Assembly (NCBI GenBank): GCA_002049455.2 | Contig: KV918784.1 | Coordinates: forward strand, 124,001 to 188,000 | Direction: 5' to 3' | From: Porphyra umbilicalis | Taxonomy: Eukaryota > Rhodophyta > Bangiophyceae > Bangiales > Bangiaceae | Length of the DNA: 64,000 bases | Shown: positions 11,801-22,830 of the stretch, in pieces | How the letters are laid out: each line of letters starts with the position of its first letter | Position numbering within the stretch: position 1 is the stretch's first letter | Position numbers and translations under genes: made by a program | The notes under the pieces: generated by a model | The model's database searches: none | The model's input: the letters and a program-made list of their open reading frames with translations, nothing else | Told to the model about the DNA's origin: nothing

Positions 11801-12089
11801 GGGCGCCACCGCCAGTCTCGCCCGCCTCGGGACCACCCCCCCGCCCACCCCATTGCAGCTGCAGCAGCGACCAGCGTGCTCGGTCTACCATGGAATGTGA
11901 AGGCGCCCGCACCTCGAGACGCCCCCTGTCGTGTCTAGCCGTCGACCAACCGGCGCAGCAACCCGGAAGGAACGGGCGTGTCCTGCGCCACTTCTGAAAA
12001 AGAAAAACACGAGTGGTCGACTGCTCAGGGTGACACCTTTCACGGCTGCAGCCCGCTGACGTCCGGCCACCCCTTGCCCCTGCTCTCGC
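8872..12089. other. 3.2 kb without a recognised gene; several small inverted repeats
   Basis: Mixed-composition DNA. 10077-10103 is a palindrome (CCTGAACGGGA, 5-base loop, inverse), and related CCCGTTC words recur at 11589-11700. 10148-10162 (GTCGTTGCGCCAAAA) is exactly inverted at 10238-10252. 9780-9880 is rich in GTTGGG words. 10600-10790 is purine-rich on the plus strand. No domain could be read on either strand. Confidence 0.45.
10148..10252. repeat. 105-bp inverted repeat
   Basis: 15-base perfect arms (GTCGTTGCGCCAAAA and its complement) with an inner partial inverted pair (GAGGCGC / GCGCCTC). The size and layout suggest a very small MITE or its remnant. Confidence 0.5.
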
Positions 12090-13463
12090 GTGCTTTTTCG
12101 TTTTTTTTTGCGTGGTCGCTCCGTACACCCCCTCCCCCTTTCGTTCATCGGTGCGCGGGGCGCACCAGACACGCCCGCGGCGGTGCCCCAGCTGCGAGCG
12201 TGGCCGCGCAAGGGTGCGAGGGGAAACGGAAGGGGGGTGGGGGGGTTGGCTCCTACCGCCCGTCGTCAGAGGCGCAGAGATTCCGTTCTTGACCTCTCCA
12301 CCCGTGCCAATGCCACGGCGGACGGATTTTATTTCGCTCCCGCGTGGCGTTGCCCGACGGGTCCCGGCGGCGGGCTAGCGGTCCGCCGCCGCCCCCAAAT
12401 CCACATATGGGGGGTATGCCCCCAATCCGTGGACCCCCTGCACAGCGCGGGCACCACCCCCCCCCTCTTGGATGGCGTGGCGGTCGCTGCCGTCGAAGCA
12501 GACCACGACCGGCACGACATGGCGGAGGCACCCACAGAGCGGGGGGAAGCGTCGTCGCCGCCGTGCGCCAGTGCCGTCTGCGCACGCACACCGAGCCGTC
12601 GACGGGCGGCCGCGCCACCGACGCCAAGAAATGCAACGCGGGCGGGTGGGCCCTGTCCACCGCCGTTGATCGCGCTGGCGGTTGCGTCCGTGCACTTGCC
12701 AGGGGCACCGCGCGCGCTCCCGTGCTGGGTCACTCCGGGTGTCCCTTTTTGCCGATTCGGACAGCCTGAGGGTGCGGGCAGACACGGAGGGCGTGGCCAC
12801 CGCGTGCGTTCCGGCGGGGTCCTCTGCAATCACCCGTGGACTGTGACCAAGAGCTGCCGTTTCCGGTGGATTGTGGCCACAAGCTGCCACCGCCCTTCAC
12901 CTGCCCCTGCCTGCGGGAAATGGCGTCGTGCACGGCAACCGCCCCGCACCGCAACCTGCCGCTGCTTGGAGAGGCGGCCGCTTTCAGGTGGCAAATGCCG
13001 ACGACCGAGACAGCGACGGGTGGGGGGTGACCAGCTGGACAGGTTGGGCGGTGGGGGTGGGCAGACGAGGGTGGCGCGCCAAGAATTCGACAGCCACCGC
13101 CTGTCGGTCGAGCGGCTCCCCTCGGCACACGGGTGGGCCCGGTGCCCCGCGAACAGCAGACGTGGGTTGTTGTGCGCGGACCGACGCCAGCAGGCCACGC
13201 AGTACCGGTCGGTGCGCGGGCACGGTGCGCCTTGCGTGAGGTGGGGGACGGAAGGCCGCTGGCGTGCCGTGGAAACCACAGTCTGCATCTGCGGGCACCA
13301 CGACGCACGCACACGGCGCTTGCATATCAATTGTGGGGCGCACGAGATGCCGGCGGGCGGGTCGGGGGGGGCGGGGGCCTGCAAACGGCCAACCACGGCG
13401 CAGGAGGGGCTGTCGTGCGGCCGCCGACGTGCTTATCAGCAGGGATATGCCGTCGCGGGCTGA
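12090..13463 (+). other. long open frame of doubtful coding status
   Basis: The plus strand is open for 457 codons, but the minus strand is also open in two frames over most of the same interval, and no frame shows a known domain. The translated plus frame is Arg/Cys/Pro-rich without obvious secondary-structure periodicity. A short duplicated phrase occurs around 12839-12890 (CTGTGACCAAGAGCTGCC / TTGTGGCCACAAGCTGCC). Composition alone could keep it open. It lies directly upstream of the zinc-finger gene. Confidence 0.2.
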
Positions 13464-13624
13464 GCGACCACAGCACCCCGTCCCATCTGCCTACACACCG
13501 CTTGAAGACCGGCTCTCTCATCTTGGCTTGACGTGTTCACCGTCTGTGCATGGTCCGTTTGTGAGCTCTTCCCCACCGTGTGAACCCTTCCCTCTCCTGC
13601 CCCCTTCCCCGTGAGCAAGGCATC

Positions 13625-15349
13625 ATGGACGCGCCGCACAAGAAGGATCGCCTCGGAAACCCTAGCGCAACGCCCCGCCCTCTCATGGTCGGCAGCCGCA
13701 CGGGTGCCGGCTCCACCAAGGACGTGAAGCTTCCGTTGCTGGCATTTTCCGGCATTGCACCAATCATGCCCCCGCGGCGCCTTGGTACGGCGTCTTCTCG
13801 CCTCCCTGCATCAACCTTGGCCGGTGGCAGCTGGTCGATGGCGGCAGGCGCTACTATCGGCCGAACCGCTGTCGGCGCCTGCACGTGGCCAGATGAGCCC
13901 GCTTCGGGCAGTCCACCCCGGCCGGCGTGGCAGTCTTCAATTACCGAAGACCGCTTGCCGCCGTTCAAGACCCTCCACGCCAGTCCCGAGTCGCCCCTTC
14001 CGGGCGCCCATGAAGGACATGTGCGCGCTGACGACAAGAAGCGGGCACGCAGCTGGGAGCCTCGTGACAGCGCCACCGGTCGTGTCCGCGGGTGGGAGAC
14101 CACGGCCGCCGGGCCATGGGCCGAGGAGGACAAGAAGCGCCGCCGCCAGTGGGGCGACGGTGATGGCGAGGACGCAATTGCGTACGGGCGGCCGACGGCG
14201 CTGCGGCCGGATCGGAAGTGGGACGGCTGCTCTGCCGCCGGCACGACCGTTGCGACGCAGGTGGCTAGTGTCGACTCTGGTGCTGTTTCAGCAGGGGCGG
14301 CGACGGCGGCCGCTGCCGCTGCCACCCCGTCGAGCCCACCGACCGTCGGTCAGCGCATGAAGTACTGGTCGACGGTGCTTGCCGGCTCGGCGAGTTGCGC
14401 AGAGCTGGCAGGCTCCCCGCCCAACCGGAGCAGTGGCGCTCGTGGTGGCGCGCCCAAATCCATCGACGAGGCGCTGACGCCCGCCTCGATCAGTGATGGC
14501 GAGGAGGACGGCGGCGATGAGATGGACAAGGCGGGCCGTCAGGCCGGCAAGGGCGCGTTTGGTCTAAAGGCCCGCATCCTCGACCGGTCAAGCGAGTTGG
14601 CGGGCGTCGTCGACGTCGTAACCGGCCGCGACCGCGGCGGCGGTGTCGGCGACGGTGGCGGTGTTGGTAGCAGCACCCGTCCGCTGCTGCCGGGCGTCGG
14701 CGCCGTGCTCGGGGTCGGCTGCGAGGCGGGCGGCGGTGGCGGCGACGGCTTGTCCCCGATGGCCTCGTCGGCCGCCTCAACGGGTGGCTGTTCGACGTTG
14801 TCGAGTGGCAAGTCGGCTGACCGCCGCCGCTACGGCGGCACGCCTCGGTCACCGCTGTCGCTGTACGGGCCGCCGCGCCATGGGTCGGGAGCCTATGCGG
14901 GTGGCACTGGTGGTCACGCCAGTCGTGGCGGTCCCGGCGGGTATGGGCCCGACAGCGGTGCCACGGGCGCGGGAGTCCTGCGGCCCGCCCCCCCCCCCCC
15001 TGTCCCCTCGTTCGTCCGCCGCGTGCCGTTGTCGCGGGCGCCCCGTCCCGCACCTCTCGCCGGTACCGACGCGTACGCGGAGGAGCGCCCCTACGCGTGT
15101 GCTGTGTGCCCCATTGCCTTCAAGAGGCGGTACGTCTTGCAGCAGCACCACTTGGCTGTCCATGAGAAGCGGCGTCCTTTTGCGTGCCCCGTGTGTGGGA
15201 GCGCATTTTCGCATGCGGGCACGCGCAGCAAACATGTGCGGACGGTGCACGAGAAGGTCAAGCCGTTTCCGTGCGACCAGTGCGACATGCGGTTTAGTGA
15301 GCGAGGGAACCTGTCCAAGCACGGCCAGCGGCTGCATGGTAGTGGCTGA
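13625..15349 (+). CDS. C2H2 zinc-finger protein, three fingers at the C terminus
   Basis: Single-exon gene of 574 residues. The ATG at 13625 (MDAPHKKDRLGN) is the first in frame; an in-frame GTG 45 bases upstream is not needed. Residues 1-480 are low-complexity, with Ala, Gly and Ser/Pro runs and basic clusters (DDKKRAR, EEDKKRRR) that could serve nuclear import. Residues ~490-574 hold three tandem fingers: CAVC...HHLAVH, CPVCGSAFSHAG...HVRTVH and CDQCDMRFSERG...HGQRLH, joined by short linkers (EKRRPF, EKVKPF) close to the canonical type. All metal ligands are present. Sequence-specific nucleic-acid binding is the family's usual role; the target is unknown. The last finger is followed by only two or three residues, so the fingers form the extreme C terminus. 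The frame is clean, unlike several neighbours. Identity beyond 'C2H2 protein' is not claimed. Confidence 0.85.
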   Translation: MDAPHKKDRLGNPSATPRPLMVGSRTGAGSTKDVKLPLLAFSGIAPIMPPRRLGTASSRLPASTLAGGSWSMAAGATIGRTAVGACTWPDEPASGSPPRPAWQSSITEDRLPPFKTLHASPESPLPGAHEGHVRADDKKRARSWEPRDSATGRVRGWETTAAGPWAEEDKKRRRQWGDGDGEDAIAYGRPTALRPDRKWDGCSAAGTTVATQVASVDSGAVSAGAATAAAAAATPSSPPTVGQRMKYWSTVLAGSASCAELAGSPPNRSSGARGGAPKSIDEALTPASISDGEEDGGDEMDKAGRQAGKGAFGLKARILDRSSELAGVVDVVTGRDRGGGVGDGGGVGSSTRPLLPGVGAVLGVGCEAGGGGGDGLSPMASSAASTGGCSTLSSGKSADRRRYGGTPRSPLSLYGPPRHGSGAYAGGTGGHASRGGPGGYGPDSGATGAGVLRPAPPPPVPSFVRRVPLSRAPRPAPLAGTDAYAEERPYACAVCPIAFKRRYVLQQHHLAVHEKRRPFACPVCGSAFSHAGTRSKHVRTVHEKVKPFPCDQCDMRFSERGNLSKHGQRLHGSG

Positions 15350-16324
15350 GGTGGACGGGGAAGTAGCAATTGAGGCAGAGATAGGGGTGCCACGGAGCTG
15401 CGGGACGGGAGCCCTGCGTCGGTGCCATTGTGCTTGTTGTTGCTTTTGCGCATATGTCGATCCCGTTGTGGGCCTGTGGTCCTTTTCCACGGATCGTCTC
15501 GGAGCCCGAATCAAGCGACCCAGTGCGCTGGCAGCGCTGCCATGCTGTGTAGTCGAGTGTCAGTGTGTGCGTCTGCACAGTACCATCGTGGGCTTTTGAT
15601 CCTTTTCCACGGCTCGTCGCGTTGGCTCAACGTGAGATCCAGTGCACTGGCGAAACTGCCACGCTGTGTGACCGAGCGTCATGCGGCGCCCTCAAGGCCC
15701 ACAATGCCTGCCCTGCATGAACCGTACGGCACTCACTGGCGCCAGTGCTCCTCGTGCTGCGCATATTTGCACGCTCGTCATGCGCCGTCCACCTCGTTTG
15801 TCTCTGATGACTCACTGCCCTCCACTCCACGCCCCGCCGTGTTGTCCGTCTCTTTTGCAGACAAGGGGTTTTCATGTACGGTCTACAATGCGTAGGGTTC
15901 GAACATGTCTCTGCTCTCGCGCCACAGTCTCCCCTCACGACGGGCTGTCGTTCGTTCTCTCTGACTGAGAGCAACAGCTGGAAGGCGTCACTGTTGACCT
16001 ACGCCTTGGTGTGACGCGGTCCGGAGGAATTGGTGCGAACAATGATGGCAATTGCAACGCCAACTGCGATCCTCTCGGTCCTCGCTTCGGCCAAGACCAG
16101 CCGACCAGCTGCAGCCCCTGCCGTCGACCCCTCTTCTGCATTGGTACGGTCGGGTCATGTGATGGTCTATGAGAGAGCGTGCGAACGCGAGTGGTGCTCC
16201 AACTACACATCCCAAAAATTGGAGTTATTGAGAAACTCAAAATACCGAGATATCGGTACGAAAACGGTAAATCGGTATACCGATCAGGAAACGGTATCCA
16301 GAATCGCAACGTTCGGTAAGTGGA
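15350..16324. other. 3' flank of the zinc-finger gene and intergenic DNA
   Basis: 15478-15660 is an imperfect tandem duplication with a period near 120 bases; both halves begin CCTTTTCCACGG and contain CAGTGC...CTGGC...CTGCCA. 16240-16320 is AT-richer with repeated CGGTA words. No gene recognised. Confidence 0.5.
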
Positions 16325-16760
16325 GGTAGTATTTGACATTCTCGATCACGTACCGTTTTATTGGTGCGTGAGGGGGGGGGGGGGGGGCGGCCTGTGCGCG
16401 CGCCACGTGGGGGGATTCAGGGGGCGCGTGGGGGGTGGTTTGGTGGGGGGGCTAGCTCTTTTTGAATTCTGTCGAATTCGTGCCACGATGCGACCTCGTG
16501 CATTTTTGTACTTGCAATGGAGCTCGTGTCCAGACATGACCGCCCCGACACCGGTGTCTGGCATCACGGTGATTCAGATGGGTGTTGGGCTGTCCTCCTC
16601 ACTCAGCGGGGGGGATCTGCACTGTCACTGGGTGTGCAGGAACTGCCGCCCCCGCCCTCGCCGCCGCCGCCACCGCCGCCACCGCGGCCCCCGCACCCGC
16701 TGCCGCCGCCGTCGCCACCCCCGCCCCCGCCACTGGCCGCGGCTCCCGCCACTGGCGCCT

Positions 16761-17113
16761 CCCCCGCCCCTGGCCGCCTCCCCCGCCCCTGGCCGCCTCC
16801 CCCGCCCCTGGCCGCCTCCCCCGCCCCTGGCCGCCTCCCCCGTCCCTGGCCGCCTCCCCCGCCCCTGGCCGCCTCCCCCGTCCCTGGCCGCCTCCCCCGC
16901 CCCTGGCCGCCTCCTCCGCCCCTGGCCGCCTCCCCCGCCCCTGGCCGCCTCCCCCGCCCCTGGCCACCTCCCCCGCCCCTGGCCGCCTCCCCCGCCCCTG
17001 GCCGCCTCCCCCGCCCCTGGCCGCCTCCCCCGCCCCTGGCCGCCTTCCCCGCCCCTGGCCGCCTCCCCCGCCCCTGGCCGCCTCCCCCACCCCTGGCCGC
17101 CGCCCCCTCCGCT
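16761..17113. repeat. 19-bp minisatellite, about 18 copies
   Basis: Near-identical units of CGCCCCTGGCCGCCTCCCC. Because 19 is not a multiple of three, the same unit cycles through all frames without stops and creates long Pro/Arg/Ala and Gly/Arg ORFs on both strands. It is therefore not evidence of coding. It is followed to about 17560 by degenerate CCGCCCCCG repeats. Confidence 0.85.
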
Positions 17114-17599
17114 GGCCGCCGCCCCCTCCGCTGGCACCCGCCCCCCCTTCGGGCCACCACGCCCGCTGCTGCCGCAGCCCCCGCCGCCGCCATCGCCGCC
17201 ACCCATGGCCGCGGCCCCCACGCCCGCCGCCGCTCCCGCCCCTGCCTACAGCCCCCGCCGCCGCCGCCGCCCCCGCCCCCGCCTCTGCACTCGCCGCCGC
17301 CCCCGCCGCCGCCCCCGCCCACGCGGCCGCAGCCCCCGCCGCCGCCACCGCCGCCGCCCCTGGACGCGGCCCCCGCCACTGGCGCCGCCGCCGCCGCTGG
17401 CCGCTACCCCGCCTGCTGCCGCCGCCCCCGCCGCCGCCGCCACCCCCGCCCCTTGCCGCGGCCCCCGCCACCGCCGCCGCCCCCGTCCCTGGCTGCAGCC
17501 CCCGCCTCCGCTGCCGCCCCAGCCCCTGGCCGCGGCTCCCGCCGCTGGCGCCGCTCTCGCCCCTGGCCGCCTCCCCTCAGGCTCATTGGAGTGGCGTGG

Positions 17600-18960
17600 G
17601 TATTGGGCTGGTGAAAAAGGTGTCGCCGTGGGTGATGGAGGAGCTGGGGTACGGGGTGAGGGGGGAGGATTGGTACTGAGGCGCAGGTGGAGCATGGTAC
17701 AGGGTGGGAGGGCAGCGAGGTTTGGGTATGGTCCGAGGTAGCTAACTGGATGGGGGTGGAATCGGGGTACTGACTGGGCGTGTTTCTGGCGACCGGGGCG
17801 TGTAGCCGAGCGGGCGCGGGGAGGTGAATGCGGCGTGTGCTCAAGAGAAACATCTTGGGACCTGTCGCCACATCCTGACCACTGTATTACTGTTTTCTGA
17901 GATTTGGCCCACTTGGACAGGAACAGGACTGGACCGAAACGTGATCTGATTGGTGCACGTCATTTTTCTGTTGCGCCCATTGGCCGAGGCGGCTGTTTCT
18001 GCCGATGTTGTTCTTGTTCGCATCTGCTAAAATTCAGCAAACAGCAATATTCGGTAAGATCGCTGACACTGCATGGCCCAGTTGATCACACGTCTGTCTG
18101 ATGACACTGCACAATCCAGTGGAATCGTTGGTTGCGCTTCCCTACCTGCCTACAGCAGCTCTCGTTGTGCTTTCACAAAAAAAATACCATTGCACATCAC
18201 TAACAAGGTTATGTGTGCTTCCTGACCAGCTGCGAAAAGAAAAGGTGCTGCTAGGTGCACTTGCTTCACGCGTTCCTTCACTTGTGCAGTCCTGCTCACA
18301 TCGGAAGTAAATACGTCGAGCACTTCTGGGACAAACACGAGCAAAACACAACTTTCTTGGAGAGGATCCTTGTTGGGTCTTTGAAGGGCGCTGGTTACGG
18401 CATTGTGGGTCTTTTTGTGCACAAACACTTCTTTCATACCGTTTCTGCCCTCCAAAGGTATCAGTCACCAGTACCCGACACCACCTCCCCAGCCTACCAT
18501 ACCCATCCATACCCCAGGCGTTTTAGCGCACTGCCACCGGCATGTACCAGCCCCTCAGTAGAGCCCAAAAGACGGGACTACTACTATCACAGGAAGCCTA
18601 GAGGACGTCCTCTGCCACGTACTTTCCCCAGACCTGCCCAGCTATGGGCACGAGCTGCCTACAGAGGTCCCAAGCTATCAAAGTACTCTGAGCCACTCTG
18701 GAAGTTGTGTACACCCCCTGCAAGGAATGTATCCATGGTATGCGGCCCCCCCACCGACGTGTATACGGCAACTTAACGATTGCTCCTTCCGGCTACGGAA
18801 GGCAACAAAGTCATGTGGCGGTCAACAACACACTTTACAAGGTGCGTATACACATGGAGTAGCACAGAGACTGTGCGGGCTCCATAGAACTCGCCAGGGA
18901 AAAGTACAACACGACATTATACCCCCCCCAACTGACCACACCAAACCAGCCCAGTACCCC
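17600..18960. other. ordinary-composition island between repeat arrays, no gene assigned
   Basis: This 1.3 kb has balanced composition and several ORFs of 100-170 codons on both strands, for example plus 18255-18776 and minus 18142-18510. None has a recognisable domain. If the flanking inverted repeats are one element, this is the only stretch that could carry its former gene. Confidence 0.35.
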
Positions 18961-19059
18961 GACGGCACCTACCCCCGTCCGCCCGAGTCAGGGGGAAGTG
19001 GTAGGGACAAAAGGCACCCACCTGTGGCGCGAGCCGCCACCAGGGCGGCACCAACGAAC

Positions 19060-20285
19060 GGCTGCAGCAGCCGCCGCGCGGACGGCAGCAGCCGGCGGCA
19101 GCGGCAGCCGGTGGTGGCGGCGGCGGCAGGCGGCGGCGGCAGGCGGCGGCGGCAGGGGACTGCGGCGGCAGAGGTGGTGGCCGGGGGCCGCGGTGGCGGC
19201 ACGCAAGGGCGGCGGCGGCAGGGGGCGGGGGCGGCGGCAGCAGGAAGCGGCGGCAGGGGGCAGCGGCGGCGGCGGTGGCGGCAGGAGGCCGCGGCGGTGG
19301 CACGCAGGGGAGGCGGCGGCACGGGGCGGCGGGCGCGGTGGCGGCGGCAGAAGGCGGCAGCGGTGACACGCAGGGGCGGCGGCGGTAGAAGGCAATGGCG
19401 GCGGCGGCAGCGGCGGCAGGGGGCCGTGGCGGTGGTGGCAGCGGCGGCGGCGGCCGCTGGTGGCGGCGACGGCAGGCAGGGAGGGCGGCGGCAGGAGGCA
19501 GCGGCGGCTCCGGCAGCGACACGGGGCGGCGGCGGCGGCAGCGGCGGCAGGGGCTGGCCGGAGAGAGGGCGGCAGGGGCGGCGGCGGCGGCGGGGGCGGC
19601 GTGGGCGGGGGCGGAGGCGACGGCAGCCACGAGGGCGGCGGGGGCGGCGGGGGCGGGGGCGGGGGCGGCGGCGGCGGGCCGCGGGGGCGGGGGCGGGGGC
19701 AGGGGCAGCGGCGGCGGGGGCGGGGCGGTGGCAGGGGCGGCGGGGGCGGCGGGGCGGCGTGGGTGGGGGCGGCGGGGGCGGGGGCGGGGGCGAGGGCGGG
19801 GGTGACGGGGGCGGGGGCGGCAGGGGCGGGGGCGGGGGCGGCGAGGGCGGGGGCGGCGGGGGCGGGGGCGGGGGCGGCGGGGGGGGGGGGGGGGGGGCGG
19901 GGGGGGCGGGGGGCGGGGGGGGGGCGGGGGCGGGGCGGGGGGCGGGGGCGGGTGGCGGGGGCGGGGGGTGGCGGGGGCGGGGGCGGCGGGCGGGGGCGGG
20001 GCGAGGGCGGGGGGCGGGGGCGGGGGCGGGGGGGGCGGGGGCGGGGGCGGCGGGGGCGGGGGCGGGGGCGGCGGGCGGGGGCGAGGGCGGGGGTGGCGGG
20101 GCGGGGGTGGCGGGGGCGGGGGCGGCGGGGCGGGGGCGAGGGCGGGGGTGGCGGGGGCGGGGGGGGGGCGGGGGCGGGGGCGGGGGCGGCGGGCGGGGGC
20201 GGGCGGGGGGGCGGGGGCGGGGGCGGCGGGCGGGGCGGGGGCGGGGGGCGGGGGGCGGGGCGGGGGCGGGGGCGGGGGGGGGGGG

Positions 20286-20344
<59 letters not shown>

Positions 20345-20640
20345 CGGGGGGGGCGGGGCGGGGGCGGGGGGGCGGGGGCGGGGGCGGCGGGCAGGGGCGG
20401 GGCGGGGTGGCGGGGGCGGGGGCGGCGGGGCGGGGGCGGGGGCGGGGGTGGCGGGGCGGGGGCGGCGGGCGGGGGCGGGGCGGGGCGGGGGGGCGGGGGC
20501 GGGGCGTGGGCGGCGGGCGGGGGCGAGGGCGGGGGTGGCGGGGGCGGGGGCGGCGGGGGCGGGGGCGGGGGCAGGGGCGGCGGGGGCGGGGCCGGCGCGG
20601 GCGCGGCGGCGATGGCGGTGGCGTGGTCGTCGTGCCCGTC
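19060..20640. repeat. GGC-triplet and GGGGGC arrays
   Basis: 19060-19600 is dominated by GGC/GGCA triplets. 19600-20610 is dominated by GGGGGC and GGGGGCGGC units with hardly any other base. The plus strand can form very many adjacent G-quadruplexes. All long ORFs here, on both strands, result from the absence of A/T. Confidence 0.9.
20287..20344 (+). repeat. run of 58 consecutive G
   Basis: An uninterrupted homopolymer from 20287 to 20344, bounded by C at 20286 and 20345. Tracts of this length are hard to sequence and replicate, so the true length may differ. Confidence 0.8.
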
Positions 20641-20951
20641 ATGACGGTCACGGTTTCCACCCCCAGGCGAGGCCTGTTGGTGGGGTCGTGGGTAGCAGTG
20701 TAGGGGGGGGGGCAGTCATGGATTCTGGTCATGCCCGGTCACGCCCACGGTGGGGTGATTACTCATACAGGAGTGCATCCGAGGAGGGTAGGTAAGTATC
20801 GAACTGGGCACGTGGCACTGTTGGGTGTCGTGGCAGGTCCCGCCGCCGGGCCGGGGAGCGGGAACGGCGCGGCCGGGCGCGGCCCGCTGGCCGGGCGCCG
20901 AGCGCTGAGAGCGCGTCTCCGCACCAAAAAAACGGTACGTGATCGAGACTT

Positions 20952-22830
20952 TCAGATACTACATGCGCGGGTGCCACCACGGCTCGCGCGCGGGCAGACG
21001 GGTGCGGGCGGCAACCAATCGCCGCGGGCGCCCCAAACGCGCCCGGCCAATGCCGAGCCGCCGGCTAGACGATGCCGGTGGCGAGCGCGGCGGCGGCCGC
21101 CGCGTTGCGGCTTCTTTCCACCCCCACCGCCGCCGGGCCCCCCGCCATCCCTGTCGTCGTCCGCGTCAGGCGGCGGCGGCCGGCGCTTCCAGTTTGGGGG
21201 GCCACCGCCCCCCCCCCCCCCCCTTGCGGCCGCCGCCCCCGCCCCCATCACCGCCGTCGTCCTGTCGCGCACGGGCGCCCACAGGTACACGCTGTAGCTC
21301 GAGCCGGTCGCGAGCACCGCCGCCGTCGGGTGCAACTCGTTGAGCGTGCAAACGGTGTTTAGGCGGGCGTCGGCAAGCGCCGTTGCGTGGCGCCACGCCA
21401 GCCCGTCGGGGGCGTCAAACAGGTCGACGGGGTGCACGGTGACGGGGCGGACGCGTCGGCGGCCCGTCGGCGTCACGCCGACCACCTCCTCCCCGAGGAA
21501 GCGGCCGCACACAAAGCCCGTCTCCCGCCAATTGTCCGCGTGCGGGTCCCAGGACGCGACAAGGAGGCCGGTAGCCCGCCCAATCGTGCGAGTGGATGAG
21601 CGTCGACGACGGCGTCGCCGCCGCCGCCGCCGCATGCGCGCGGCCGGCGGGCGCCCCGGCAGGCGCGGGCACCGCCGCCATGGCCTTAAAAGTCAAAGCG
21701 GTCGAGGCGGGGGAGGGCGGGCCATCCCCACCACCGCGTGCACGTCCCCCCACACCCACACCCGGTTTTCCTGCCCCGTCACGAGCAGCCGCGTGCCCGT
21801 GTGGGGGGAGAAGGCCGCCCCATAGATGGACGGTTGGCCGTGGCGCCGCCTACGGCGCCGGCGGTGCGGCGGCCGACGCTGCCGCCGCCCGCCGCCGGCA
21901 CCGCCGCCCGCCGGCAGGCGGCGCACGTCCCACAACCGCACCGCCCGGTCGCTGCCGGCGGTGGCCAACAGCCGCCCGTCGCCGGCATTGACGGCGACCG
22001 AGTTGACCCGCCGCTGCGCATGCGCGCGCCAGGTGCCCCCGGCCGCCGCCCGGGCGCCCGCGGGTCCACCCGGTGCACCCGCCCCCGCGAGTCGCCGACG
22101 TAGACGAGGCCGCTGCCCGCGTCGACAGTCACAGACGCAAAGCCGGTGGCGTCTGCGCACCCCACATCCGCCGCGGCCAAGAGCGTCGTCGTGTGGGGGG
22201 CGGCCCCCCCCGCCCCCCGCCCCGGCTCAAACGCGGCCAGGCACAGCCGCCGTAGGGACCCATCGACGCCCGTCGTGTAGACACCGTCCGCGTCCCGGGC
22301 GGCGTCGGACGCCACCCAGTCACCGCCGTGCCGCCGACGTGGACCGGCGCGGTTGTGATGCAGTCAAGACGGCGCCGTCCCCCCCCCCGTCCAGCCGAGC
22401 AAGTCGTGGCGCCACACCCCCACCGCCCCCGCCGCGTCGGCGGCAACGACCAGCCGCGGGTGGGCGGCCGGCAGGCCGAGGGCGGTCACCCCGCGTCGGC
22501 AACATCCGCACCGCCGCGGCGGCAACGGCGACGGCGCCGCCGAGGCGGTGCCGCCGGCGCAGGCGATTGCGGAGGGCGGGGGGGGAGGGGGTGCTCGCCC
22601 GCGCCGCCAAGTAGCGGGGTGTCGTCAGGGCGCCGCGGGGGGGGGGCCTCGGCGCGGCGCGAGGCGCGTCGGCCGTGGCGGCGGCACTCCCAGGGAGCGC
22701 CACACCAGCCACCCGGTGGGGACAGTCGGTAAAAATGTGGCCGGCGCGGCGGCAGAGGTAACACTCGCGCACCGGGCAGTAGCGGCGGGCGTGCCACGGG
22801 TCCGCGTCGCAGTAGAGCAGCGGCCGTCAT
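20952..22830 (-). CDS. DDB2-like WD40 protein with CCHC zinc knuckle (frame-broken)
   Basis: Blocks read on the minus strand from right to left. 22815-22720: YCDADPWHARRYCP followed by a perfect C-x2-C-x4-H-x4-C knuckle (CYLCRRAGHIFTDC). 22315-22050: YTTGVDGSLRRLCL, then FASVTVDAGSGLVYVGDSRG. 22030-21700: GRLLATAGSDRAVRLWDVRR, then SIYGAAFSPHTGTRLLVTGQ. 21600-21250: TGLLVASWDPHADNWRETGF, then VDLFDAP and CTLNELHPTAAVLATGSSYS. Order and wording follow the DDB2 propeller: the V.GDS.GR blade, the A..D..V.LWDLR blade, LLTT.Q, and the late SLN.F.P.GD.LASG blade. In that family the protein recognises UV photolesions and is a substrate receptor of CUL4-DDB1 ubiquitin ligase in nucleotide-excision repair. 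The blocks change frame twice inside C/G-rich stretches and meet a TGA near 21693, just before a good acceptor (TTTTAAG). Introns, assembly indels or decay are all possible. The C terminus after 21250 is low-complexity. Confidence 0.65.

Larger units (their letters stand above)
16325..20963. mobile_element. pair of 44-bp inverted repeats bounding 4.6 kb of low-complexity DNA
   Basis: 16325-16368 (GGTAGTATTTGACATT, then CTCGATCACGTACCGTTTTA, TTGGTGCG) is inverted at 20920-20963 with about five differences. Arms this long and this far apart suggest the two ends of one transposon, or two insertions of one family in opposite orientation. The interior is almost all C-rich, GGC-rich or G-rich arrays plus about 1.3 kb of ordinary sequence (17700-18950) with no transposase signal. 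No target duplication was recognised. The right arm overlaps the last codons of the minus-strand DDB2-like frame and supplies its stop. Confidence 0.5.

Noticed and set aside
12090..13463. 457-codon ORF as a real gene
   Set aside because: No domain, and competing open frames on the other strand; kept only as a low-confidence note.
13580..13624. Upstream GTG start for the zinc-finger gene
   Set aside because: Eukaryotic gene with a good ATG 45 bases later; GTG initiation is not needed.
16599..17471. 290-codon Gly/Arg/Ala repeat protein
   Set aside because: The 19-bp minisatellite rotates through frames; the peptide repeat is a consequence.
18727..20703. 658-codon Gly/Arg ORF and 587-codon Pro ORF on the other strand
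   Set aside because: Lies in GGC and GGGGGC arrays where stop codons cannot occur.
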